The notes under the pieces are model-generated. The model was not told where the DNA came from, searched no databases, and saw nothing but the letters and a program-made list of their open reading frames with translations. A stretch of DNA of 64,000 nucleotides, from contig JAIXWM010000008.1 of assembly GCA_027491255.1 (NCBI GenBank), positions 62,001 to 126,000 on the forward strand, read 5' to 3'. This document shows, piece by piece, positions 16,946-26,846 of this stretch (the first letter of the stretch is position 1; every line of letters begins with the position of its first letter). The position numbers were made by a program, and so were the translations under genes. This DNA is from Rubrivivax sp. (GTDB taxonomy: Bacteria > Pseudomonadota > Gammaproteobacteria > Burkholderiales > Burkholderiaceae_C).

Positions 16946-17509
16946 TCAGGCCCTGGCGCGATGCGTCAGGCGCCGCCGTCGCTCCACGCGGATCAGCACG
17001 GCCCATCCCCAATACACCACCAGATAGGCCGAGGTACCAAGCACCACCCCAGCCAGGGGAAAGCCCGCCAGCAGCGCCGGGCCCCAGGACGTCACCGCCT
17101 CCCAGGCGGCCGCGGGCCACGACAGCGGGTCGGAGAACTGCCAAGCCGCGGAAGTGGGTGCCGCCGCGCTCGCGTCGGCCTGGGGGATGACGAAGGACCC
17201 CAGCAGCGCCGCCAGGGCCCAGATCGGGGCCATGGTGAAGGGATTGGTCAACCAGGTGGCTGCCGCCGCTGCGGCCACGTTCGCCCGCAGCGCGACCGCG
17301 GCCAGCATCGCCGCGGGCATCTGGAGCGGGACCGGGAACACACCGATGCCGATCCCCAACGCCACGCCCAGCGCCACGCCGCGCCGGTGCAGCACCCACA
17401 GCCGCGGATGCTCGCGCAGGTAGTGACCCAGCCAGCCGAAGCCCCGGGTCTGCTCGAGCGTCTCGGCGGTGGGGAACCAGCGGCGAAGGCGCTTCTTGAA
17501 ATCGGCCAT
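16946..17509 (-). CDS. DUF2062 membrane protein
   Basis: A 187-residue protein with the DUF2062 pattern: an N-terminal KKRLRRWFPTAE, then a glycine-rich membrane segment GVALGVALGIGIGVFPVPLQM, AALRAN-type helix and WLTNPFTMAPIW, followed by two more membrane segments. The family is widespread in Proteobacteria and its molecular role is not established. It is convergent with the ene-reductase gene and appears to be monocistronic. Confidence 0.85.
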   Translation of the reverse strand: MADFKKRLRRWFPTAETLEQTRGFGWLGHYLREHPRLWVLHRRGVALGVALGIGIGVFPVPLQMPAAMLAAVALRANVAAAAAATWLTNPFTMAPIWALAALLGSFVIPQADASAAAPTSAAWQFSDPLSWPAAAWEAVTSWGPALLAGFPLAGVVLGTSAYLVVYWGWAVLIRVERRRRLTHRARA

Positions 17510-17834
17510 GGCATCTCACACAAAACAAGGGGGTACGCCGCTTGCTCACACCCCCATTCGCACCGGGCTCGTCGACAGGCCCGAGAGGGCTTCGACAAGC
17601 TCAGCCCGAACGGCTTCTCTTCCAACACCGCACGCAGAGGGGGCGGGACGGACGTGCCCGGCCCTGGGGGGCCTGAGGATCACGACGATTCTCGGGCAAG
17701 CGCGGCGACCACCGGGTGGGTATGTCTGCCAGCCGCGCGCGGCGTGACCCGGGCCCCGCTACCATCGGTCGACAGTCCGGTGCGCATGGCCCGGGCGATC
17801 GGCCGGAGCACGCACACGCGGCGCAGAGGAGCCC
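17510..17834. other. 325-bp intergenic region with a dispersed repeat half
   Basis: This divergent gap lies between the DUF2062 and SGNH-hydrolase genes. It contains a half copy of a dispersed palindromic repeat (17587-17613). No gene, clear promoter pair or operator was recognised in the rest. Confidence 0.5.
17587..17613 (+). repeat. Dispersed palindromic repeat, right half
   Basis: The 27-bp stretch contains the arm GCTCAGCCCGAACGG, which is also the right arm of the element at 58813-58862. In many Proteobacteria this sequence is half of a dispersed intergenic palindrome. Confidence 0.65.
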
Positions 17835-18578
17835 ATGAAGGTCTATGTCGTCGGGGACAGCATCTCGATCCAGTACGGGCCCCACCTGAAGGCGTATCTC
17901 GGCCCGGGCTGGGACTATGCGCGCAAGGAGGGCGAGGAAGAAGCGCTGCTGAACCTGGACCATCCTCAGGGGGCCAACGGCGGCGACTCCTCGATGGTCC
18001 TGGCCTTCCTCGAGGGCAAGGCCCGCTCGGGTGGCATCGACGCCGATCTGCTGCTGGTGAACTGCGGCCTGCACGACATCAAGACCGATCCCTCCAGCGG
18101 TCGCCGGCAGGTGCCGTCGCAACGGTACGGGCAGAACCTGCGGCGCATCGTGCAGACGGTGGCCCCCCTGCGCCCCGAGCTGGTCTGGATCAGGACGACC
18201 CCTTGCGACGAAGCGGTTCACAACCACCCCGCAATGACCTTCCACCGCTTCTCAGCCGACGCCGAGGCCTACAACCGCGTGGCCGACCGGGTCATGCGCG
18301 ATGCGGGGGTGCCCTGCATCGACCTGCACACCTTCACCAAGAACCTGGGCGGCGATCTGTACTGCGATCACGTCCATTTCCACGACCACGTGCGCGAGAA
18401 GCAGGCGGCGTTCATCGCCGGCTGGCTCGCGGCCTACGCGCAGGTGATGCCGGCGGCGCCGGCTCAGCCTCTCAGCGCCCGCAGGCCCGGCGCCAGGCGT
18501 CGAAGGCGACGCGGTTGGCCTCTTCGGTGGGCGGGTACAGCCCGAGGATGGACTGACCGGCGAGCACGCGCTCGGTGA
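17835..18578 (+). CDS. SGNH/GDSL-type hydrolase-like protein
   Basis: A 247-residue protein with the SGNH layout: block I VGDSIS (Ser9), a glycine-containing loop, the block III asparagine in VNCGLHD, and a block V Asp/His in CDHVHF. The family hydrolyses esters such as acetyl groups on carbohydrates. There is no signal peptide, so it is cytosolic. It is upstream of and convergent with the aldolase/glucarate dehydratase genes, and its last 35 or so residues are read from the antisense strand of the aldolase gene. This Arg-rich tail is not part of the fold, suggesting that an ancestral stop was lost. Confidence 0.72.
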   Translation: MKVYVVGDSISIQYGPHLKAYLGPGWDYARKEGEEEALLNLDHPQGANGGDSSMVLAFLEGKARSGGIDADLLLVNCGLHDIKTDPSSGRRQVPSQRYGQNLRRIVQTVAPLRPELVWIRTTPCDEAVHNHPAMTFHRFSADAEAYNRVADRVMRDAGVPCIDLHTFTKNLGGDLYCDHVHFHDHVREKQAAFIAGWLAAYAQVMPAAPAQPLSARRPGARRRRRRGWPLRWAGTARGWTDRRARAR

Positions 18579-19182
18579 CGAAGTCCTCGAACGCGGTCAT
18601 CTCCCGCGCTTCTAGCGACACCTCGTCGGCCAGGTGCGCCGGGATCACGACCACCCCTTCGCCGTCGCCCACGAGCACGTCGCCCGGCCAGACCGCGACG
18701 TCGCCGCAGCCGATGGGCACGTTGATGTCGACGGCCTGGTGCAAGGTCAGGTTCGTGGGCGCGCTCGGCCGGTGGTGGTAGGCCGGGAAGGGCAGCTGCG
18801 CGATCTCGGGACTGTCGCGAAAACCGCCATCGGTGACGATGCCGGCCACGCCGCGCTTCATCAGGCGCGTGACCAGGATCGATCCCGCCGAGGCGGCGCG
18901 CGCGTCCTTGCGGCTGTCCACCACGAAGACCGCACCGGGTGGGCAGTCCTCGACGGCCTTGCGCTGCGGATGCGCGCGGTCCTGGAAGACCGACAGCGGA
19001 TTCAGGTCCTCACGCGCCGGGATGTAGCGCAGCGTGAAGGCCTCGCCGACCATGTTGCCGAGCCCGGGGTTCAGTGGCCTCACGTCCTGGATGAACTGGT
19101 TGCGCAGACCGCGCTTGAACAAGGCGGTGCACAGCGTGGCCGTGCTGACGTGGCGCAGGCGTTCGCGGCTGTCGGGCGTCAT
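18472..19182 (-). CDS. RraA-fold aldolase (HMG/CHA-aldolase-like)
   Basis: A 236-residue protein of the RraA/4-hydroxy-4-methyl-2-oxoglutarate aldolase superfamily. The divalent-metal and substrate motif DG-x-x-RD of the catalytic aldolases is present (D118 to D123, DGGFRD), which separates it from the RNase E inhibitor RraA itself. Such enzymes cleave 4-hydroxy-2-oxo acids to pyruvate plus an aldehyde or keto acid. It lies 29 bp after glucarate dehydratase on the same strand. I infer that it may cleave the dehydratase product; 4-carboxy-4-hydroxy-2-oxoadipate or a non-catalytic role are alternatives. It overlaps the SGNH gene by 107 bp. Confidence 0.8.
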   Translation of the reverse strand: MTPDSRERLRHVSTATLCTALFKRGLRNQFIQDVRPLNPGLGNMVGEAFTLRYIPAREDLNPLSVFQDRAHPQRKAVEDCPPGAVFVVDSRKDARAASAGSILVTRLMKRGVAGIVTDGGFRDSPEIAQLPFPAYHHRPSAPTNLTLHQAVDINVPIGCGDVAVWPGDVLVGDGEGVVVIPAHLADEVSLEAREMTAFEDFVTERVLAGQSILGLYPPTEEANRVAFDAWRRACGR

Positions 19183-19211
19183 CGAGAGGGTCTCCGTGCG
19201 GTGCCGTGGTG

Positions 19212-20564
19212 TCAGAACCGGGGCCGTGTCGGGTCGAAGTCCGGGCGGTGCTTGCGCATCTCGCTGGCGTCGTCCCGGTGGCGGATGCCGCAGTCCAGGT
19301 AATTCTGATGCAGGCGCGCGAGCGCCCCGCGGTCGAGCTTGACGCCCAGGCCCGGGCCGGGCGGCGGCGCGAGGCTGCCGTCGCGGATGGCGAGCTTGCC
19401 GCCCTCGATCACCTCGTCTTCCTGCCAGGGGTAGTGCGTGTCGCAGGCGTAGGCCAGGTTGGGCAGCGTGAGCCCGACATGGGTCATGGCCGCCAGGCTG
19501 ATGCCCAGGTGCGAATTCGAGTGCATCGAGATGCCGAGCCCGAAGACGCGGCCCATCGCCGCCAGGTGCTGGGTGGCGCGCAGACCGCCCCAGTAATGGT
19601 GGTCCGAGAGCACGACCTGCAGCGCCTTCAGATCGACGGTGCGCGGCAGGTGACCGAAGGCGATCGTCACCATGTTGGTGGCCAGCGGCATCGGGGCGAA
19701 GCGCGCCACCGCGGCCATCTCCTCGAGGCTGCCCACCGGGTCTTCGAGGTACTCCAGCAAGCCGGGCTCGGACAGCGCCGGCATGACCCGGCGCGTCGTC
19801 GCCACCGACCAGCCGCCGTTGGGGTCGATGCGCAAGGGGTGGTGCGGGAAGGCCGCCCTCAGGGCGCGCAGCCCCTCGATCTCGGCTTCGGGCTCGAACA
19901 CGCCGCCCTTGAGCTTGATCGAGCCGAAACCGTAGACCTCGACCATGCGCCGCGCCTGCTCGACGAGCTGCTGCGGCGTGAGCGTCTCGCCCCAGTCGTC
20001 AACCGGGTAGCCCGGGTCCTCGTGGTGACGGGCGAACTTGTAGAACAGGTAGGCGCTGTAGGCCACCCGCTCGCGCACCGCGCCGCCCAGCAGTTCGTGC
20101 AGGGGACGGTCGGCCATCTGGCCCTGCAGGTCCCAGAAGGCCACCTCGAAGGCGCCGAGGGCGCTGGCGCGGGCCTTGTCGCCGCGCGGCGGGAAGGGCG
20201 CGCCGATGTCGGTGTCGCCGCCCACCTGCGCGTAGACCTTGCGCGTCAAGCCGTTCAGGTCGTGCGGCTCCAGCCCCACCAGGGTTGGCGCGATCGCCTG
20301 CAGGTGGGCCAGCGTGTCCGCTTCGCCGTAGCTCTCGCCCAGACCGACGCGGCCGCGATCCGTCTCCACCTCGATGATGCTGCGCAGCGCCCAGGGCTGG
20401 TGCACGCCGGCGACGTTGAGCAGCGGCGGGTCGCGAAACGCGATCGGTGTGACGCGGACGTCGGCGACGCGTTCTCTGCCGAGAACGCGCGGCGCCGTGC
20501 CGACGTGGCTTGCGTCCCCGCGGGGGGCCGGGATGGGCGACGCGTGGGTCTCGGGGGTGCTCAT
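19212..20564 (-). CDS. gudD: Glucarate dehydratase
   Basis: A 450-residue enolase-superfamily enzyme with the glucarate dehydratase signature set: KxK in SIKLKGG, metal ligands in RIDPNGGWS and LEYLEDPVG, the conserved asparagine strand ATNMVTIAF, and the late general-base histidine in SMHSNSHLGIS. It converts D-glucarate (and L-idarate) to 5-dehydro-4-deoxy-D-glucarate in the cytosol. The ATG at 20564 overlaps the stop of the aldose-epimerase gene by 4 bp. Uronate dehydrogenase and a lactonase, which would make its substrate, are encoded 12 kb away in the same island. Length matches the family. Confidence 0.92.
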   Translation of the reverse strand: MSTPETHASPIPAPRGDASHVGTAPRVLGRERVADVRVTPIAFRDPPLLNVAGVHQPWALRSIIEVETDRGRVGLGESYGEADTLAHLQAIAPTLVGLEPHDLNGLTRKVYAQVGGDTDIGAPFPPRGDKARASALGAFEVAFWDLQGQMADRPLHELLGGAVRERVAYSAYLFYKFARHHEDPGYPVDDWGETLTPQQLVEQARRMVEVYGFGSIKLKGGVFEPEAEIEGLRALRAAFPHHPLRIDPNGGWSVATTRRVMPALSEPGLLEYLEDPVGSLEEMAAVARFAPMPLATNMVTIAFGHLPRTVDLKALQVVLSDHHYWGGLRATQHLAAMGRVFGLGISMHSNSHLGISLAAMTHVGLTLPNLAYACDTHYPWQEDEVIEGGKLAIRDGSLAPPPGPGLGVKLDRGALARLHQNYLDCGIRHRDDASEMRKHRPDFDPTRPRF

Positions 20565-21490
20565 GACGAAGACTCCGGTGCGGCCGCCCGCAGACGCAGG
20601 CAGAGAGTGGCGCGCAGGGACTGCCCAGCCGCCAGCCAGCACGTGCCCGTGCCGGCCAGGCCGCGGGCCTCGAGATTGAAGCCATCGGCCACGTGGGTGA
20701 CGGGCTCCACGCAAAGGTAGCGGCCGTCGGGCGGGCGGTGCAGCACCAGGTGGGAGACCGCCTCGTCGGCCTGCATCGACAGCACCGCGCCGCCCGGCAG
20801 GTCCACGTCCAGCCGCCCATCCCACCCCGAGAGGTAGTCGGTCAGCGTGCCCGGGCGCAGCGCCCGCGGGGGCACGTAGCCTTCGTCGGGCCGAAGCGGG
20901 CGCGCGTGGGTGGCCAGGAAATCGTCGGTCGTCGGCCACAGCGTCGTCGCGCTCAGCCCGATGCGCGCCTGGGGTCGGTGCAGCAGGTAGGGGTGCCAGC
21001 CCAGGCCGGCGGGCATGGGCCGGTCGTCCCGGTTGACGATCCCGAGCTCCAGGCGCAGGGCGTTCGGCTCGAGGTGCAGGCGCTGCCAGGCCTGGTAGCG
21101 CCAGGGCCAGGCGGCGCAGGGGGCGCTCTCCAGGGTCATCGTCGCCTGCGCGTCCTGCGTCTGCGTCGCCTGCCACGGCATCCCGTGGGCGTTGCCGTGC
21201 AGCGTGTGCGGGTGGGCGTCGGGGTGCGGTGACAGCCCCACCGCGCCCTGGGGCGTGTGCAGCCGCGCCTGTGCGATGCGGTTGGAGTAGGGCACCAGCG
21301 GATAGATCCCGCCCTTGGCCCAGCGCAGCGGGTCCACGTCGGCCGGCTCGTAGGCGAACAGCACGGGCACGACGTCACCGCCGGGCGCCTCGAGCCGCAG
21401 GCTGCACACGCGCCCGCCCGCGGCAGGGCGCAGCAGCGCCTGCGCGCCGCCTGCGCGCAGGACGATGTCTGCACTCGGCGCGTCAGGCAT
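20561..21490 (-). CDS. Aldose 1-epimerase
   Basis: A 309-residue galactose-mutarotase-like protein. The family strands read LVPYSNRIAQARL, the conserved histidines are in HTLHGNAHG and GLGWHPYL, and the catalytic glutamate region lies near the C-terminus (VEPVTHVADGFNL). It interconverts sugar anomers so that anomer-specific enzymes such as uronate dehydrogenase can work. It overlaps gudD by 4 bp and the upstream dehydratase gene by 8 bp, so it belongs to the same transcript. Confidence 0.88.
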   Translation of the reverse strand: MPDAPSADIVLRAGGAQALLRPAAGGRVCSLRLEAPGGDVVPVLFAYEPADVDPLRWAKGGIYPLVPYSNRIAQARLHTPQGAVGLSPHPDAHPHTLHGNAHGMPWQATQTQDAQATMTLESAPCAAWPWRYQAWQRLHLEPNALRLELGIVNRDDRPMPAGLGWHPYLLHRPQARIGLSATTLWPTTDDFLATHARPLRPDEGYVPPRALRPGTLTDYLSGWDGRLDVDLPGGAVLSMQADEAVSHLVLHRPPDGRYLCVEPVTHVADGFNLEARGLAGTGTCWLAAGQSLRATLCLRLRAAAPESSS

Positions 21491-22679
21491 AGCCCGTCGA
21501 GCCGTCCGGCTTCACAGGCACGGCGCGCTCCCAGTGGACATAGTCCTCGGTGCCCAGCAGCTCCTCGTCGATCTCGACGCCCCACCCCGGTCGGTCGGGC
21601 CGCAGCTCCAGGTAGCCGTCCTTGGGCAGATAGGGGTCCTTGACGTACCACGCGCCCTGCAGGCGGTCATCGGGGTGGATCGTCGAGTCGGTGCCGTACG
21701 CGTAAGCCGGCCCCTGCGGCAGCCGGTACTCCAGGATGCGGAAATTCGGCTGCGTGGCGCAGAAATGCAGGTTGATGGCGGTGGCCAGCGGGCCCATCGG
21801 GTTGTGCGGGGCGATGCTGACGAAGTGCGCCTGGGCCAGCGCGTTGATCTGCAGCATCTCGGTCAGGCCACCCACCACGCAGATGTCGGGCTGGATGATG
21901 TCGCAGCCACGCACCTGCAGCAGGCGCAGGAACTCGAAGCGGCTGTAGAGGGACTCTCCGGTGGCCAGCGGACACCGCAGCGAACGCTTGAGTTCGCCCC
22001 AGGCCTCGAAGTTCTCGGGCCGGATCGGCTCTTCGAAGAACAGCGGGTCGTAGGGCGCCAGCGCATTGCCCAGCTGCGCCGCCTGCGCCGGCTCGAAGAT
22101 CTTGGCGTGGGCGTCGAAGGCGAGCTCGTAGCGGGGGTCCACCGTCTCGCGCAGCAGGGCGAAGTAGTCGGCCGACGCACGCACCACCTCACCCCAGCGG
22201 TGGCGGTGCATGTCGATGCGGTAGGGGCTGAGCTTGAAGGCCGTCAAGCCCCAGCGCGCGTGCAGCGCGTCCATCTCGTCGCGGGCCCGGGGCGCGTCGG
22301 GCGCGGTGTACAGGCCGGCATAGACCTGTACCCGGTCGCGCACCTCGCCCCCGAGCAGCCGGTACACCGGCACGCCCAGCGCCTTGGCCGAGATGTCCCA
22401 CAGGCAATGGTCGATGGCCGCGATGGCCGCCAGCCCCAGGGCGCCGGGCGGGAAGCGGCTCTGCTGCATCAGGTAGTGCGTCAGCGCCGTCACGCGGCGC
22501 GGGTCGCGCCCCTGGATGAAGCGGGTGAAGTACTCGAGCAGCGGAAACAGGGCCTGGTCCGGCCCGTGGTTGTAGCACTCGGCCCAGCCGGTGAGACCCT
22601 CGTCGGTGTCGATGGCGACGATGACGCGCGGCCTGTTCTTGTCGCGCGACATGTAGGCGCGCAGGCGGTCGATCTTCAT
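21483..22679 (-). CDS. Enolase-superfamily acid-sugar dehydratase (galactonate dehydratase-like)
   Basis: A 398-residue mandelate-racemase subgroup enzyme. Metal ligands are in AFDAHAKIF, FFEEPIRPEN and ATGESLYSRF, and the general-base histidine is in IAPHNPMGPLA. That late motif and the following strand resemble D-galactonate dehydratase and related aldonate dehydratases. It probably dehydrates an aldonate or aldarate to a 2-keto-3-deoxy acid. It overlaps the epimerase gene by 8 bp, in the operon that also holds gudD and a third homologue at 22713. Exact substrate is undetermined. Confidence 0.87.
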   Translation of the reverse strand: MKIDRLRAYMSRDKNRPRVIVAIDTDEGLTGWAECYNHGPDQALFPLLEYFTRFIQGRDPRRVTALTHYLMQQSRFPPGALGLAAIAAIDHCLWDISAKALGVPVYRLLGGEVRDRVQVYAGLYTAPDAPRARDEMDALHARWGLTAFKLSPYRIDMHRHRWGEVVRASADYFALLRETVDPRYELAFDAHAKIFEPAQAAQLGNALAPYDPLFFEEPIRPENFEAWGELKRSLRCPLATGESLYSRFEFLRLLQVRGCDIIQPDICVVGGLTEMLQINALAQAHFVSIAPHNPMGPLATAINLHFCATQPNFRILEYRLPQGPAYAYGTDSTIHPDDRLQGAWYVKDPYLPKDGYLELRPDRPGWGVEIDEELLGTEDYVHWERAVPVKPDGSTGYA

Positions 22680-22712
22680 GGGGGCGTGGTGTCGGGCCCG
22701 TCGGTGCCGCGC

Positions 22713-23936
22713 TCAGCGCGGGCCGAAGTAGCGTGCCTGGCGCAGGCGGGTCTGGACATAGACATGCTCGTCGAAGGTGCCTTCGACGTAGGAGCCGGAA
22801 TCGCGCGTGATGGGCACCGACACATTGGCCTGGCTCGGGAACCGCGCGACGAAGGCCTCGTCGATGTCGACGCCCAGCCCCGGGGCGTCGGGCACGCGCA
22901 GGTAACCGTCCTCGGAGACGGGGTGCGGGATGACCGTGCGCGCCCGGCCTTCCCAGTCGTCCTCGACGCGCTCCAGGAACAGCGCGTTCGGGATGGCGGC
23001 CATCAGGTGCAGCGCGGCGTACTCGGCCACCGGCCCGAGCGATCCCGAGTGCGGCGCCATCATGATGTGGTGCGCCTCGGCCATGGCGGCGATCTTCTTC
23101 ATCTGCGTCAGCCCGCCGGCGCGTCCGGTGTCGGGCTGGACCACGTCCACCAGCTCCCGCTCGATGAGGTCGCGCAGGCCGAAGATCGTCGTCATGCGCT
23201 CGCCCGCGGCCAGCGGGACGTGCGCGGCGTCGCGGATGCGGCGGTAGCCGTCGAGGTTCTCCGGGGCGATCGGGTCTTCGATGAAGAGCAGCCGGTAGGG
23301 CTCGAGCGCGCGCGCCAGCGTGACCGCGTCGGCCGGCGTGAGCCAGGGCGGGCCGTGCAGGTCGATCATCAGGTCGACGTCCTCGCCCACGGCTTCGCGC
23401 AGCGCGGCCACGCGCCGCACGGGGTCGGAGACGCCGCCGCACTTCAAGGCCTTGATGCCGCGGGCCTTCAGCGACAGCGCCGCCTCGGGCGTGTTGGCGT
23501 GGGCGTAGATGCGCACGCGGTCGCGCACCTGGCCGCCGAGCAGGCTCCACACCGGCACCCCGAGCACCTTGCCTTTGATGTCCCACAGCGCCATGTCCAG
23601 CCCGGTCATGGCCCCCGCGCCCACGGTGCCGGTCATGCCGTGGCCCATGATGGCCGTCATCATCTTCTGCCACAGGCGCTCGATGTGCTGCGGGTCCTCG
23701 CCGATCAGCAGCGCCTTCAGGTCCTGCACCGCGGTCTCGATCACGCGCGGCCAGCCGGAGCATTCGCCGATGCCCGTCACGCCCTCGTCGGTGTAGACCT
23801 TGACGAAGAGCCAGTTGCGTGTGCCGGTGATGTTGCCGGAGAAGCGCCCGGCGCCGAAGCCGCCGTCGGTGGCATAGCGCTGGGGGTCGGGTGCCCCCAC
23901 GTGCATCAGGAAGGTCTTGACGTCGGTGATCTTCAT
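22713..23936 (-). CDS. Enolase-superfamily acid-sugar dehydratase
   Basis: A 407-residue protein, paralogous to the one at 21483 but clearly divergent. Metal-ligand strands are LMIDLHGPP, FIEDPIAPEN and AAGERMTT, and the general-base histidine is in MAPHSGSLGPV. The canonical KxK is replaced by LKCGG, which moves it away from mandelate racemase. It lies 33 bp upstream of the next dehydratase and 32 bp downstream of the ABC ATPase gene, so transporter and enzymes probably share a transcript. Substrate is unknown, most likely another sugar acid. Confidence 0.87.
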   Translation of the reverse strand: MKITDVKTFLMHVGAPDPQRYATDGGFGAGRFSGNITGTRNWLFVKVYTDEGVTGIGECSGWPRVIETAVQDLKALLIGEDPQHIERLWQKMMTAIMGHGMTGTVGAGAMTGLDMALWDIKGKVLGVPVWSLLGGQVRDRVRIYAHANTPEAALSLKARGIKALKCGGVSDPVRRVAALREAVGEDVDLMIDLHGPPWLTPADAVTLARALEPYRLLFIEDPIAPENLDGYRRIRDAAHVPLAAGERMTTIFGLRDLIERELVDVVQPDTGRAGGLTQMKKIAAMAEAHHIMMAPHSGSLGPVAEYAALHLMAAIPNALFLERVEDDWEGRARTVIPHPVSEDGYLRVPDAPGLGVDIDEAFVARFPSQANVSVPITRDSGSYVEGTFDEHVYVQTRLRQARYFGPR

Positions 23937-23944
23937 GCGGTGCT

Positions 23945-23968
23945 TTTGCCGGTGTTCTAGCCGGTGTT

Positions 23969-23972
<4 letters not shown>
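23945..23972. repeat. Tandem 12-bp repeat carrying in-frame double stops
   Basis: On the minus strand the ABC ATPase gene ends GGC TAG AAC ACC GGC TAG AAC. The 12-bp unit GGCTAGAACACC is repeated, giving a second TAG in frame. The copies fill most of the gap before the dehydratase gene at 23936. Confidence 0.7.
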
Positions 23973-25692
<1,720 letters not shown>

Positions 25693-25696
<4 letters not shown>

Positions 25697-26835
25697 TTGT
25701 TGTAGGGGTCGGCGGCGTCGCGCAGGCCGTCGCCGAGGAAGTTCAGCGCGATCACGGCCACGACCACGGCGGCGCCGGGTGCGAACAGCCAGGGGGCCGT
25801 GGCGATCGAGCGGATGTTCTGCGCTTCGCGCAGCAGCACGCCCCAGGAGATGGTGGGCGGCTGCAGGCCCAGCCCGAGGAAGCTCAGCGAGGTCTCGGCC
25901 AGGATCATCGCGGGCACCGCCAGCGTGACCGAGGCGATGATGTGGCTCGCGAAGCTCGGCAGCATGTGACGGAAGATGATGCGCGATTCCGACACGCCAT
26001 CCAGCCGTGCCGCGGTGACGAATTCCTCGGTGCGCAGGCTGAGGAACCGCCCCCGCACGACCCGCGCCAGCTGCGCCCAGCCGGTGAGCGACAGGATCAC
26101 CGTGATCATCATGTAGTTCAGGATGGCGGGCCAGTCCTGGGGCAGGGCGGCGGCCAGTGCGAGCCAGATCGGGATCGTCGGCAGCGCGAGCACGAGCTCG
26201 ATGACGCGCTGGATCGCGAAATCGGTGCGGCCCCCGTAGTACCCCGAGATGCCCCCGAGCACGATGCCCAGCAGCAGGGACAGGAAGACGCCGAGCAGCC
26301 CCACCGACAGCGAGATCTGCGTGCCCACCATGATGCGGCTGAAGACGCAGCGCCCCAGGCGGTCGGCGCCCAGCAGGAACAGCGGCTGGCGCGCGTCCTC
26401 GGACCCGATCAGGTGGGTGGTGCTGGTGAACAGCCCCAGCACGCTGTAGGCGTGACCCTGGGCGAAGAACTCGAGGTGGATGCGGCGGCTGCGGTCCTCC
26501 TTGTAGACCGAGGCCAGCGTGGTCGGGTCGCGTTCCAGCACATAGGGATGGAAGTAGGGTCGCAGCGACCAGCCGCCGTCCGCGTCGGACGCGAAGATGT
26601 GCAGCGACTGGGGCGGGTGGAACTGGGCGCGGCGGTTCTGCTGCTCCGGGTCGTTGACGGTGAACACGCCCGGGACGATCGCGATCACGTAGAGGGCCAC
26701 CACCACGAACAGGCTGGCCATGGCCAGACGGTGCTTGCGGAAGGCCCACCACACCAGCTGCCACTGGGAGGCCACGGCCAGGCGGGTGTCGGTCGTCGGC
26801 TCGGCGGCCACGGCTGCGGATGGGGACGAGGACAT
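25693..26835 (-). CDS. ABC transporter permease (DppC/OppC type)
   Basis: A 380-residue inner-membrane permease. An N-terminal membrane segment (about 36-56) is followed by a roughly 100-residue periplasmic insert, longer than in DppC, and then the BPD_transp_1 core with five membrane helices. The EAA-type loop is visible as AARLDGVSESRIIFRHMLP. It pairs with the permease at 26847. The long insert resembles that of family-5 systems that handle oligosaccharides or large peptides. The ATG at 26835 is 12 bp from the stop of the first permease. Confidence 0.9.
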
Positions 26836-26846
26836 CGTGCCGGCCC

